DNA from: Opisthocomus hoazin
Lineage: Eukaryota; Chordata; Aves; Opisthocomiformes; Opisthocomidae
Reading direction: 5' to 3'
Assembly: GCF_030867145.1 (NCBI RefSeq)
Contig: NC_134415.1
Location: 67,919,300-67,983,299, forward strand
Length of the DNA stretch: 64,000 nucleotides
Both the position numbers and the translations under genes were made by a program. Of this stretch, positions 43,618-55,491 are shown one piece after another. The stretch's first letter is position 1. Each line of letters opens with the position of its first letter. The notes below the pieces were generated by a model, which saw only the letters and a program-made list of their open reading frames with translations, ran no database searches and was not told the DNA's origin.

Positions 43618-46600
43618 AGGGACAAGGGGAGGATCTTTTCTGCTCTGAAGGAGAACATCAGCCAGCAGCTTGCGGAGAGGGCAGATAAATATATTCCCTG
43701 CCATCTGCGGCGTGTTCGCTCCCTCCCACCCACCCTCACATACGCCTGGATGTTCTCTCTGCAGAGGGAACTGAAAACCCAAAAGTGGGTTTTCCAGAGC
43801 CCAGCACAAGGGAAGAAATAGACTTTAGTATCTCGTGCTCTCCAAGAACTTCTCTGCCACAGTGTGTCACTGAAATAGTGAGAAGCCTCATTGTCTGATA
43901 TGCTGTTCCCTGACAGCACCTCTTCAACCAGAGAAAGAATAAATATAATCTTGGAGACTGGCCACTGTGTTGTCAGGGAGAATTAGGCTGAAGAAGCTTG
44001 GAGGATTAGAAATGCTTATTAAGAAGTAGATTTAAACTGTCTTTGTAAGATGACAAAAAAAAAGTTGAGGCTTTCTTATCCTGTGTCCGCCTTAGTTTTG
44101 ATGTCTTCAGCAAATCATTATTTAAAATAGCAAGAGTACTTTAAATGGAGAAGGAAACTAGAACATTTGTCCCTGCTCTGCATTGCTTCTGTCAGTTTAA
44201 AGCCTAGTTTGTAAATTCCCAAGCAGGGAACTGCAAGCCTTGAAGCTCTAGGGGGAAAGGGGCTGTCTCTCCAGCAAGGAGCCACTGTCCTGCTCCCACT
44301 GCAGCCCCACATTGGTGTCACTGGGAGAGGGCAGCCTGGCACCTGCGTGGCCAGGCAAAATCACCAGGTATCATCAATTTTCAAGTCTTAAGGCAAAAGC
44401 AGGCCTTCCATTTAGAAGATTAAATACTAGCTGCTGCAGGAGGACTACATGCGTGCCTCTCTCTCTGATGCCTAACTTGATTTTCAGCATCGGGGAAAGG
44501 GCTCTTCTGCAGCCTGGTCAGCCACCACGTGCTGGGGTGGGACGTGGCAGTTATTTAAGCTCCTCTGATTGCAAATAGGAATAGGCTCAGGTGTTTGAAC
44601 ACTTGAAGAATCTGAAATTACAGAGAGAAAATGCAGCTGGATTATTGGTGAGAGCCACCTGGGTATCTCTTAATAGTTGCTTTGCAGATGAGTGTTGGAT
44701 TGGCTTTTAAGTCTGGTGCCTTGAGCTGAGTGAAGAATTTCTTCATTATTCTTTTTGTGGACATTTCTTTCACAGTATTGGTATCTGGATGTTTCAATGA
44801 AGGGTAGGAATCACCTTCTCCTAATCTGTTTTAAGGAGTATGAGTTTTGTTTAAAATATTTGGAATATAAAATATATTTTGAAATATACAGTTTTGCTCT
44901 CAGTGCGGTACAAACTGAGGGTAGTGGATGCCATGCTATTTGGGATTTATTCAGGAAAAATATCAGTATGATCCTGTAAAACGTGTAAGATGTTTTCTTG
45001 GTTGATCGTTATGCTAAACTAAACGAGCAACTGCCTGGAAATATGGGCCGTTTCAATAGGCTTTCCATAACCTGTGGTTTGGGGCAGATCATGACTGTCT
45101 GCGTGGACTGAGACCCTGTCCGCTGCTGCTTAACCACGGAGCATCCCCGTCACGTTGAAACTGTCTCTGTGAAGCACGGCTTACAGTTTGCCCTTGCAGA
45201 GAATTAACAGGAGAAGCAAATGCTGTTTTTTGCAAGGGGAATTTTATCTGGTGCACAAACCGGCACAGAGAAGGCAACCAGCACTGCAATCTGCCTCTCA
45301 GGTTTTGCCACCCTTGGAGCGGTGCCCTCAGAAACTGAGGTCCCTCTCCAGGACTCAAACTCGCCTCCTTCAGCATCTTCCCAGTGCTCCCCACACCAGC
45401 TCACCCAGACAGGAGGCATGGTGTTTTAAAAGCAGCTCTTTGCACAATTTATCCTAGTCTTGCCTTTCCTGCTGGCAGCTTTTCCCCTGCTCCAGCGTAC
45501 GCCCGGCAGCCCGTACAGGCAGAACCAGCTCTGCTTTAGGGTTCTGCCTACTGCGTTGTGCCCACTTTCTCTTGGCAAATAAGGTCATTTAGGTTGGCTA
45601 CATGATTGCTGTGCAAGTCAGCAGTTCTAGGCTGGGAACAAACATTTTATTCACTTGGTGTCAAAGGCGTTCAGTGATGGAGCAATTTGGCGTCATCAAT
45701 TCAGTAACTTCCATGAACTTCTCAACCAGCCGTTGCCTTGATCTCAGTGTAGCTCTTCCCAGTGAAGAGGAAACTTCAGTTTGTTGCTTCTGGCAGACAC
45801 TGGAGCGAGTTGGGTTTTGTTTGTTTGGTTTTTAATCCCTGCAGTTCAAGTTTTATGATGGAATTGCACCTGAAAACAGGCAAGTGCCAAGTAAGCCAAG
45901 CATTTCCTCGGAAATCAACCCTCCTGTCATCTCTTTTGACACCCCCCCAACACCCCCTCCAGATTTACTTCTGAACATTGCCAGGGCAGTGGAAGTTTGA
46001 CCTCGAATTTCTCTTTTCCCCCAGACATAAGATATCCATAAACGCTCTAGCTAAACTGCAACTCCTCTGGATTTTCAGTAGAAATTATTTCTCAAAAAAA
46101 AGTATGAGGTTTGTGATTCATCCATTTGCAAACACAGCTCTGCGTAAAAAGGCTAAAGGGATATTTTGTAAACCATGCACATAGACTAGAAGAGCTCTGA
46201 AAACCCAGAAATATTACATAAAGACCACAAGACTAAACAAAAGCAAGAAAAATATTTGAGGGGTGAGGATGAGGTAGGGTAGACAGGAAAGGGTTTTTCT
46301 ATAGCTTGTGCTATAGAGCAGGGCAGAAACAAATGTAACAGCTGTAGGCCTGAAAAACTGGAGGTGACTGCGGAGGGTTGTACTGAGTAACACTGTGCAA
46401 CGTTGTTCTGGGCAATAAATGGTGGCTGACTGTCACCCAGTACAGATGACTCAAATTTTGGAAATTGCTCATCTATGAATAGCCTTCTAAGGCCAGCCTT
46501 CTCTACAGCCAGGAAAAACATCTTTGCTGTTGTTGTTTTACAGCTTTGGGAGGGAAAAAACAGGAGCTTTTCTGCATGCTGTGTTTTGTTTGTATCCTAA

Positions 46601-48065
46601 GGCTTCAGTAGTCTGGTGGAATCATTTTTGTTACGAGTCTAGGGAAGTGCTCAGATCCCTGAACTTTTCTTGACTTCCCAGTTATGTTCTTATTTTCTGG
46701 AAGGGGTGTGTTTGGAGTGAAAAAGTAAGGAGGACCGGAGCAGGGGCAGAATGTGTTAGGAAGGCTTGTAAAAAAATTAGTATGAAAATGGTGGCATGGT
46801 GGTAATATCAAGAAATTGAGACATACAGGCATAATTCAGTCTGGCTATGCATGAGTTATTATAAGACAAATTATATGCCAGTCTCCAAATTTGGAGACTT
46901 AGCAAGTCAGATATTAAATCATATGCAAAATTTCAGAAAGCAATAAATATATTCATCTTGACAACATCCTTAAGGTCACAAAGAGTCCAAGAGTGTTGGT
47001 ATTTTAATTACTTCTGATTCTTAATTACTTTTGTGCTTCCTCATCTCTGCTGTTCTGTCAGGAAGGTGCTGGTGAAGGAAATAGTCTGTTCTCAGTGCAT
47101 GTTTGCTCCTGCTTTTCACCACGATTCCCCTGCACCAGCATCGTATCTGTAACACTCCTGCCCTATTCTTTTGGGATGTTTCTAGCAAGAACCCTGCCCC
47201 AGGCTGTATTCTCTGCTCAGGTCCAGCAACTCTGATCCCCAAAGGAACACAAGGGCAAGACTGATTTTTTGAAAGGTGTGTTCAAAATGCCACTGCAGGT
47301 ACTGAACATGGAGTAAAATCTCATGCTTATCTGACCTGCTGCTCTTTGAGGACACCTTGAATACTTTCATCTGGCAACTAAACCTCTTATTTTTGGAATC
47401 CCAAATCTGGGCTGGCCTACAGCAGTCACTTCTAAAGGGAAAAGGGAGGAGTTTCCTCAGCTTGGTCCTCAGCCTTTCCTGGTTAGGCTTTGCCATGTAG
47501 ATACTCAGAGGAGCTTTTGATGAGGTCCTTAACAAATTCAACCCAGAAGCGTTTAAGGCAGGCCAAAAGTACATTATCAAATACTTTACCAGGAAACCTT
47601 TTGTTTGATGAAAAATATCTGAGTGCTGAAGAAAAAAATATAGCAGGTTTGTAAATCAAAGTGAGAAGGGAGAATGCAAATTTAACAAGGTTTAGCCCAG
47701 CCTCTAATGCGAGCTCTTTTTAGGAGCTGTTTGTTGTTTTGCTTTTTTCTACTTATCCAGGGTTGTAAAATTTTCCATGGATATGCATTTCAAAATACTT
47801 CCCACTGTGCTGAGTAGTGCTTAATGACTGCTAGTCATTACGATGCTAATAGTACTGATTTGCTTTTAACGGGTGCCAAAGTACCTTGAGTGTTTACTTG
47901 TTAAAGATGTTATGGGCGAGGGGACTAAGTAGACTGAAGAGGATGGCACAGGACTCGGGCTAGTCTGGGCTGGTCCCTGGGTGTCACCTCAGATGAGAAT
48001 AAGTGGGTGACAACTGCACCTCAGAACAGTGCTATTTCTGCAGTAGTGATGGAGAAATCGTTTTT

Positions 48066-48140
48066 TTGAAAAAAAAAAAACAAAAAACAAAACCAACCCA
48101 CAAAACAAAAACAGGAAACAAGCCAAACCAACAAACCTTA
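48066..48140. repeat. A/C-rich low-complexity tract
   Basis: A-rich DNA with interspersed C and CC (AAACAAAAAACAAAACCAA and so on). It is simple sequence. Confidence 0.8.
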
Positions 48141-48314
48141 ACTCTCTGCTTGAAACTCAGGCCACAGCCCACCAGTAGAGTCTGAAGCCTGAGAAGCTGT
48201 GGCACACCTATCCGAGCTGTCTTGTCCCTCAAAGAGGATCAGAGCAACCTGAACAACCTGCACACCAGTCACCCTATTGGTGACATTTTTCCCCCCGCTA
48301 TTAGAGCCCAGGTT

Positions 48315-48354
48315 GGTGATACGCAGCCTGAGATGGTGATACGCAGCCTGAGAT
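48315..48354. repeat. Perfect tandem duplication, 20-nt unit
   Basis: GGTGATACGCAGCCTGAGAT occurs twice in a row with no mismatch (48,315-48,334 and 48,335-48,354). It is a recent slippage duplication. Confidence 0.95.
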
Positions 48355-51354
48355 CGGTAGCCGAAGGTCTGCAGATGCTGTCTGGAAACCCTCGAGGGTG
48401 TTTTTATTTAGTTTGTTAGCCCAGATGAAGATTTGCTAGAAGAATAAACAGATGACCGTAGAAGTCTCTTGAACTAGCGGTGACATACTTCACAGAGAAG
48501 TCTCTGACAAGAGGCTGCGAGCACGTAAACTAGCAATTTACAGGGAAGTCTGGGTTTGGACTGCAACCTCTCATACTACCAGGGATAACAAGAGTATGGT
48601 GTTAAAATAATACATAAGCTCCTGAAAAGTGCTGAGGAGTCAGACTCTGATCTATACTTAGCACTGTGAAATTACAGTACATCCCAACAAATCGAGTTCA
48701 TTATTCGTAGACCATCTATTTCATGGAAAACTGAGAGTTTGGCTGTTGCAATATCAGGCTTATAGGAATAGAGAGAGATGAACGGAGCTAAACAAAAAAA
48801 GACATTATGATTTGAAGTCCTTGAAATGCCACTACTTACTGAAAATGACACATTGTGCAACTAGGTTGGAAAGCAGTGTTCAACAACAGCATTGGTATTA
48901 CATGAGTCTTCTGAGGTTGTGACCACAGAGGGACGTGTACTGTGACTGCCTTCTCCAGCTTCCACAGAGGGTTTGGGGCTGCTTCTTCAAGCAGCTCTGC
49001 TTCAAAAGCAGGACTATGACGGGCCCAGATGCATGAGCTCCGGAACATTGTACTGCCAGAACAAATCATTGTCCGCTAGCAACAGCGGTATTGGCATTTT
49101 AAAGGAGATCTGTAAAACACTATGAGGGCAAGGGGCCATCAGAAAGTAAATGCTGCTGCTAAGTGCTAGTAGCGTATTGGCTGGGAAACGAAGATGCGGT
49201 GTTGGGAACTGGTGTCTCTAAAGGGCTTAGCTTCAGAGATGGGCAGTCTGCGGAGCAGTGGTGGAAGTGCAAGTTCCCCAGGCAGAGCTGCTGGGACCAG
49301 TCCCTGAAGAAGGAGAGCTCTGTGTCCAGAGTGATGCCCCAACGCTGCTGTCTCGGTGGCCTGTCTCACTTCATCACATATCCCTTCCCAAAGGAGAAAT
49401 GCAGATCCTCACTAATGGAATTGCCCATCGCAGCAGGGATTGTAATTCCCTGCAGTTTTCCCTGCTGAGCAATTTCTGTATCTGGTTGGTCTCAGTAGGG
49501 CTATTTTTCTCTTCTTGGAGGAAGAAAGAGAAAAAAACAAAAAGGCTGCTTTTCCTGCTCTGAGCTACAGTGGTGTATGAAAGCATCACTTGTCTTCAAA
49601 ATGAAGTATCATAAAGAAATCACAGTCTGTGGAAGAATTTTCTGTTTGCAAGGTGCTCCACAGGCCACGTCATCACACAGCATCACACCAGCCAGCTGCT
49701 TGAAATCTCTGCACCAGCGTAGGGCATTTAAAACAAAAAACAATCCGTTGGAAAAATGCAGTTTGGGGATGCTTCTGACCTTCCCACCATTGGGAGGGAG
49801 GTTTGAACAGGCTGTTTTGTACACACATATTCCCATATTGATAAAGTTATTAGTTTGCTTGTGCAATTGCTGCAGAAATGTTACTTGCCCAGCCCCCAGC
49901 ACACCCACATTGCTGCTGGCTTTGCGAAAGGAGCACTCCCGTTGATTTGCAGCTTCTGGACTGCCCAGCTCTAAACCCCAAGCCTACAGGAACGGAGATC
50001 AGAGCTGTTTTCCTATCTTTATGCCTTTTTCTCATAGATATCTTTTCTCTTTGGGAGCAGGGAAAGGAAAGGCCCTGCTTTGGTGCTTCAGTAAGAGACT
50101 AAGGGTGGGGTGGGGTGTCCTTGTCTTCTTGTGCAACCTCTTCCGTGCTTTCTTCCACCCCAACCATGAGGTGACCAGACAACCTGGTCTGCAGTAAATT
50201 TAGGAATAAATCTCGATCTTCATATTTAAAAGTAAATGCTTTCCTAAAATAAAATAAACATTGAAGATCTTTTTTTTTACTTATTGGCTTTTCATGTTAA
50301 AGAGCTGCAGTTCCTGGAAGGTCAAAGCAAGCTTGGTTAATGGGAAGTGGTAGTTTCTTTTTCCTGCAGCCCAGTGATGTTTCATCAAAATTGCATTATC
50401 TATGTATTTTGGTAATATCATGACTTGTGACTAATACAAAAGGAATTAAAGCCTTGGTTAAACCAAAGCCAGCAGTTGCTTCTACATGACCTTTGCCCTC
50501 CCTGCACACCTGTGCAGCTTAGCATGCCTGGAGTCATCTGATGGACTACAAAGCAAACAAGGACCCAAATATGTATCACCAGCAGAAAGTGCTAAATACA
50601 GCTCTACCCAGGAGTCCCCGCAAATGGTCCGTGAACATTGAGCTCAGCTGGTACGGTCACATGTAGAAAGGTTGCTTGTGTGAGTACGGGTTTCGGGCTT
50701 CAGCCTCGTGGGTATATTAACATACCTGTCCTCACTAAAAATTGAAATAACATATATCCATACTTTGGATCGGTATTGTGTGCTCCAAGAAATGATTTGT
50801 TTCGTTTTATTTGGAAGACTCCAGCTTTGGTGAAATGAGCCCTAATTTGAAAATGTTTGTGCCTACGAATGTTGGACAGCTGCACGTCTGTATGGTACTG
50901 CTCCAATGGGAACATCTGGCAGCTGCTTTTCTCCTGATGTTTAGAAGCAGCGTCTGCAATCTGCTGTGGTCTGGACTTCAACTTTCTCAAAAGGTCTAGA
51001 AATCTTTCCATCGTACTTACTGTCTTTTATGCAACACTTGCATAGCGTCTTTGAAAAAATGTCAGTCATTCATAAAATAGTATGTACTGATGACACTGTA
51101 TCCTCAACACAGTTGTATTATAAAAAAATAATGATGTAAAAGTATAAATAATTCTATTAGAGTAGTGGTCTTCAATGACCACACTGAGCATGGGAGAACA
51201 TTTTTTCCCAGATTGGGCATTCTCATATGGTCGTAAACCATGCAGATCCCTCTCTACACAGCCGGTTGCTGAGAAGGCGAATGGCGTTATTACAAAGAGA
51301 GTACAAGATTTCCGTGTCTAAATATGTGGCAGGGCTGTAATAACAAACCAGGGC

Positions 51355-51365
51355 GGGGGGGGGGG
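51355..51365. repeat. G homopolymer, 11 bases
   Basis: An uninterrupted G run lies in otherwise AT-rich intergenic DNA. It is prone to sequencing and assembly error. Confidence 0.85.
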
Positions 51366-52041
51366 AAGTGATTTCTTGTCAAAACTATAATGAGCTAGGC
51401 TACTTTGGGTCTGCTCATCTGGAAAGCGCTGGGTTGGGGAGCGGTTAGGGCAGTAAACCGAGGAGCAGAAGCAGTGTAGAGAAGGAAGGGAGAGATGGGA
51501 GGAAAGTGGTAACTCCAAACTAGGAAAACAATGGTGAGTATCCGGGACTTGGTTGGGACAGCAATATTTTTACCCAGTTCGGATGCACTAAGAACAGCTC
51601 ATGTGCGGCAGCCCGAACACGCTTCAGATTGTATTACATCAGTTAAAATCTCTTACAACAATAACTTACCATTAGCACTGGAATTTAGCTTTCTCATGAA
51701 GATTTTTTTTGAGTTAAAATTGATGTCCTGCTATCCCCTGCTCAAGTAAAGGTCAGAACAGCTACTGTGACGCTGATGTCTGATGACCATGGAGTGTTGC
51801 CCAGAAATTTCTGCACCCAATTCACTTCTCTGGCTTGAGCTGGCGCATACCTGGTAGACAGAAGACCATGTGTCCTGCTTTGAAAACTGCAGGACCTGAG
51901 TACCCACCACACCTTTTGAGAAGCTGGTCAGGCATTTATAGTTGCCATTTAACTTTTCCATACAATTGTCCTTGTTTTGAATTTGAACGGCTTTTGGTGT
52001 TTGTCATATGGGACTGTTAAAGGGTAAGCGAGCCTTTCTAA

Positions 52042-52745
52042 TCACTCCTTGTCACCTAGGATAAAGTTAATTGTCCTGCCAGTAGCTGCTATTTTATTGA
52101 TCACATCCACTGGGATCTGATGACACCCATCTTGCCATTTTATTCCTAAAAACTGGATCTCCTTTGCAGGTCCCTCAACTTTAATTTGTTTTATGGCACA
52201 GTCGGCTTTCAGAAGGATTTGGATTATTTTCTCCCCCTTCTCAAAATCTTCTGCTGCTGTATCACCCCACACAATGATGTTGTCAATGTATTGCAGGTGA
52301 TCCGGAGTTCACCCTGCTCCAGCGCAGTCTGGATCAGCCCATGGCAAATGGTGGGACTGTGTTTCCACCCCTGGGGCAGTCGATTCCAGGTGTACTGGAC
52401 GTCCCTCCAAGTGAAAGCAAACTGTGGCCTGCACTCTGCTGCCAAAGGGATGGAGGAGAACCCATAGTGATGTCAGTGGTGGCATACCACTTGGCTGCCT
52501 TTGACTCCAGCTGATGTTGAAGTTCTAGCATGTCCAGCATGGCAGCGCTCAGTGGCAGTGTGACTTCATTCAGGCCACGACAGTCTACTGTCAGCCTCCA
52601 CTCTCCATTAGACTTTTGCACTGGCCGTGTGGAGCTGTTAAAGAGTGAACGAGTCTTACTAATCACTATTTGAGACTGAGCAAAGTGCAACGGTGATAGA
52701 ATCAGACCTGACTTCAGCAACTGGTGACCACCAACTTCCTCGAGA
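52042..52745 (-). pseudogene. Decayed endogenous retrovirus pol (reverse transcriptase) fragment
   Basis: The minus strand encodes recognisable retroviral reverse transcriptase pieces in at least three broken parts. The first (about 52,745-52,500) includes GEWRLTVDCRGLNEV. The second (52,445 to about 52,310) includes YTWNRLPQGWKHSPT. The third (about 52,300-52,042) includes the active-site region and FLGIKWQDG. The catalytic Tyr-X-Asp-Asp box at 52,279-52,290 reads YIDN, so the second catalytic Asp is replaced by Asn. Frame changes lie at about 52,450-52,490 (with missing sequence) and 52,300-52,310. No gag, protease, integrase or env was recognised. It cannot encode a working enzyme. In birds such pol relatives are common old insertions. 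Confidence 0.88.
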
Positions 52746-53135
52746 TTGACAACTTCAACGCGCAGACTGTGGGCATGGGCCGCGCCAGGTACACCAGCTG
52801 TGAGCACCAGGCGCAGCAGGCGACCATACAACACTACACACCATCCTTCTGCTGCGCCCAGCGTCACCTGCCCGCTGCACCGCACCAAGGCCTGGTCCTG
52901 CTCTGCCGACTGAGTGGACTTCGCACCTTCTCTCCTGCCCTGAGAGACTGTTATGACAGATGGAACCCAAAGTCATGGACTAAATGAACTCAACAGATAT
53001 TTCAGAGGGATGGCCCACAGACTGAGAGAACGATATCTCTGTGTATGTATCTAAAGACAGGAAAAGTGATGGTAATTTATTGGATAGTGTGGGATGTGAT
53101 CATAACGTAGATGGTATAGGATACGGGATGGATAA
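52746..53135 (+). mobile_element. Probable 3' internal end of an endogenous retrovirus
   Basis: Non-coding sequence lies between the pol fragment and the LTR. It includes GAGGGATGGCCCACAGACTG and GATATCTCTGTGTATGTATC, and it runs directly into the LTR start at 53,136. I recall similar sequence next to this LTR family in birds, but could not check it. If right, this piece is in + orientation, opposite to the pol fragment. Confidence 0.45.
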
Positions 53136-53800
53136 TGTCCTGGTTTTGGCTGAGACAGAGTTAATTGTCCTCTCAGTTGTTGCTGTGTTTTGGATTTGGT
53201 ACCAGAAGAATGTTGATAACACTGATGGTTTCAGCTGTTGCTAGGAAATCAAGGACTTTTTCCAGTCTCCCATGTTCAGCTACTGAGCAGGTGTGCAGGA
53301 GCTGGGAGGGAGCACAGCCGGGCAGCCAGCTCAAGGTGCCCAATGGAAATATTACATGCCACAGGCATCACGCTCACTTTATAAATGGGGGTTGGACAGG
53401 GGGCAGGGATCTGCTCTTCGCTTCTTCCATGAGTTTGAATCCTCTCGTGTTCAAGAGTTCAAACTTTTCTGGGAATTTGGTCTTTTTCGGGAGTTTTGTG
53501 AAATGTCCAAAATCTGCAGGTTTGGGGTTGCACTATGGCTGCTCGGGGACTGACTGTGAATTGGTCATTGGGTGGTGAGAAAACTGTATTGTGTATAGTT
53601 TGTTTTGCATATTACTTCTCATTATGATTAGTAGTAGTAGTAGTAGTATTTCCTTAGTTGCCTTATTAAACAGTCTTTATCTCAACCCATGAATTTCCCC
53701 TTTTGTCCATTTCTCCCCCCATTCTGCTGGGGCGGAAGGGGAGGGGTGAGCGAGCGGCTGTCTGGTGCTTAGTTGCCAGCTGCTGGGTTAACCCACGGCT
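53136..53800 (+). mobile_element. LTR of an avian endogenous retrovirus
   Basis: It begins TGTCCTGGTTTTGGCTGAGA and ends near GGGTTAACCCACGG, matching the reverse complement of the LTR at 26,660-27,335 across its length. Orientation is inferred from a TATAAAT box at 53,380-53,386 and an ATTAAA poly(A) signal at 53,665-53,670, in the right order. An (AGT)n run at about 53,629-53,647 is longer than in the other copy. The 3' end has lost the usual CA. Confidence 0.87.
53380..53386 (+). promoter_or_regulatory. LTR TATA box
   Basis: TATAAAT lies about 245 nt into the LTR, a normal place for the U3 promoter. The other copy has the mutated form TATGAAT. Whether it is active is unknown. Confidence 0.5.
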
Positions 53801-54639
53801 GTGTTGCAGCTGGGTAATATCTTTATTTACAGATATTTTTTTTTTTACAGTAATTTTATCTATTGGTGTTTACAGGCCATGATCAACTCATCTCTTACCT
53901 TTGACTAAAAGCTAATAAATGGAAGCAGGTTTTCGAGGCTGTCAGTGAGTCTTTCAGTCATTTTCTGTATATTTTCAGTTTCTTAAATCTCTTTTCAGTG
54001 TGTGGACCTTGGAATAGGGGGAATAGCACAGCAATGCTTGCTCCTTCCCTGGAGGCATAGCCAGCTCTCCACTCTGTCACCATTTCATGCTGGGGGTTCC
54101 TCCTCAGTAGATTATTTAGCATGATGCCTCGGTCTCTTTCAGCATCACTGTTTCCAGGGTACTTTTTCAATCACATATCTGTGACTTTGTTTTTTTTCCT
54201 ACGCTTCACTGTTATGCTCTTGCATGTTTGTGTTCCTTCTTCAGGTCTGCTTTGTGTCCCCTGAAGTTTTTGATCCATTGCTGATATCACTGTTGTCAAG
54301 AGACGATGTTATTTGTTAATGCTAAGGGTTTTAATTTCATTGCTTTCTGTGGTGTTCCTTTCAACTTCATAGTAGCAGTGCTTGTTATTCCAGGTTTGAA
54401 ACTTGACAAAAGCCTCTAAGACCATCATAAGGAACTTCACAAATCCAGGAGAAAAATACAGACATTTTAATGATGACCACATTAAACATCATATTTTGGA
54501 AGTCTTATAGTAAACTCACCTACAAATAGCAGGCAAGAATCTCATTCCTCAACCTGTGTACACTTTATATGCATATATTTTATGTATATAAACTCCACAT
54601 TTCAACAAAACTTTTTTCTTTGCTTAAGCACAAGCCATC

Positions 54640-54695
54640 TTGTGTGTGTGTGTTAAGTGTTGGGGGTGTGTGTGTTATATATATATATATATAGA
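54640..54695. repeat. (TG)n and (TA)n compound microsatellite
   Basis: A TG-rich run, then TGTTGGGGGTGTGTGTG, then about nine TA units. A typical compound dinucleotide repeat. Confidence 0.9.
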
Positions 54696-55286
54696 GAAGT
54701 AATACGTATTGCATCAGTTCTGAGTAAAAAAACTCAGCTCAACAGCGTGCTTGAAAGTTTTAGAGATGGGTATTTTTTTTCCACCAAGGAATGTTTTCCT
54801 TCTCTAAAGCAAGGTTACTTCTCCTGTTTGCATTGGGAATTCACCACGAACTTCAGTGGAAACAGGATTGGGTTCAATAGTTTGCTGTGTTGAAATATTC
54901 TGGAAACTTTAATGTGATGGAGTAACTGTGAGCTAATCTTCATAATTCGTTGGGGAGACAGATGCTACCGTTGTTGGCCAAAGGATGCAGTACATTTGGC
55001 ACCCTCTTTCCACTACATTTTTGTTTCTTGTGTGTATTTATAGTTTTGACTGGCTATGCAGACTGTTTGCACAGAGGGTAGGACATGGGGATGCTCTCCA
55101 CTTCTGTGCAACAACACATTCCCCCAAAGGCACCAAGTTCCACCTCCTGTTCTCCTTCTGTTCTGTGTTTCTTCTGCTAATTTTGACATTATAAATAAGA
55201 GAGGGAAATTAAACCCAGAGGTAAGTTATGCTCTCTGAATCCATTTGTCCAGTTAGGAAAACTACAGATTGTTCATTTCAATTTAG

Positions 55287-55491
55287 GAATCTGGATGCCT
55301 ATCAAGCTTTGTGAAGGCTGTGCAGGAGGGATGGTCTTCAGCTTCTCGGAAAAGTCGTACAAGTTGAAAACCTGTATCTACCAGTTGGTGTCCAAACTAT
55401 ACCGAGACAGAGAAGCAGGCGGCGAGGGGTGGGGACCAGGACGTGCCTTCCTCTCCTCCAAGAGCACCTGTGTTGGCTTCCACACAGTCAG
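55287..55491 (+). other. Exon-like stretch with acceptor, open frame and donor (unassigned)
   Basis: The stretch is bounded by an acceptor (TTCATTTCAATTTAG|GA) and a donor (CACAGTCAG|GTAAAT). One frame stays open for all 67 codons. It includes LKTCIYQLVSKLYRDRE and ends TCVGFHTVR, and would need one base from a previous exon. A second perfect donor (CAGAG|GTAAGT) lies at about 55,220, 67 bp upstream. I recognise no family. The phase does not fit the exon-like site at 43,544-43,611. It may be a chance frame, a non-coding RNA exon or a real unknown exon. Confidence 0.25.

Larger units (their letters stand above)
41037..52012. other. Intergenic DNA between STX7 and MOXD1, first part
   Basis: Mostly unique-looking, AT-rich sequence. 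Items listed separately include an exon-like TATA/ATG/donor set (43,423-43,617), a 20-nt tandem duplication (48,315-48,354), an A/C low-complexity tract (48,066-48,140), a G11 run (51,355-51,365) and candidate regulatory stretches (41,358-41,425 and 42,960-43,190). Retrovirus-related sequence may begin before 52,013, but I could not confirm it. Confidence 0.5.
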
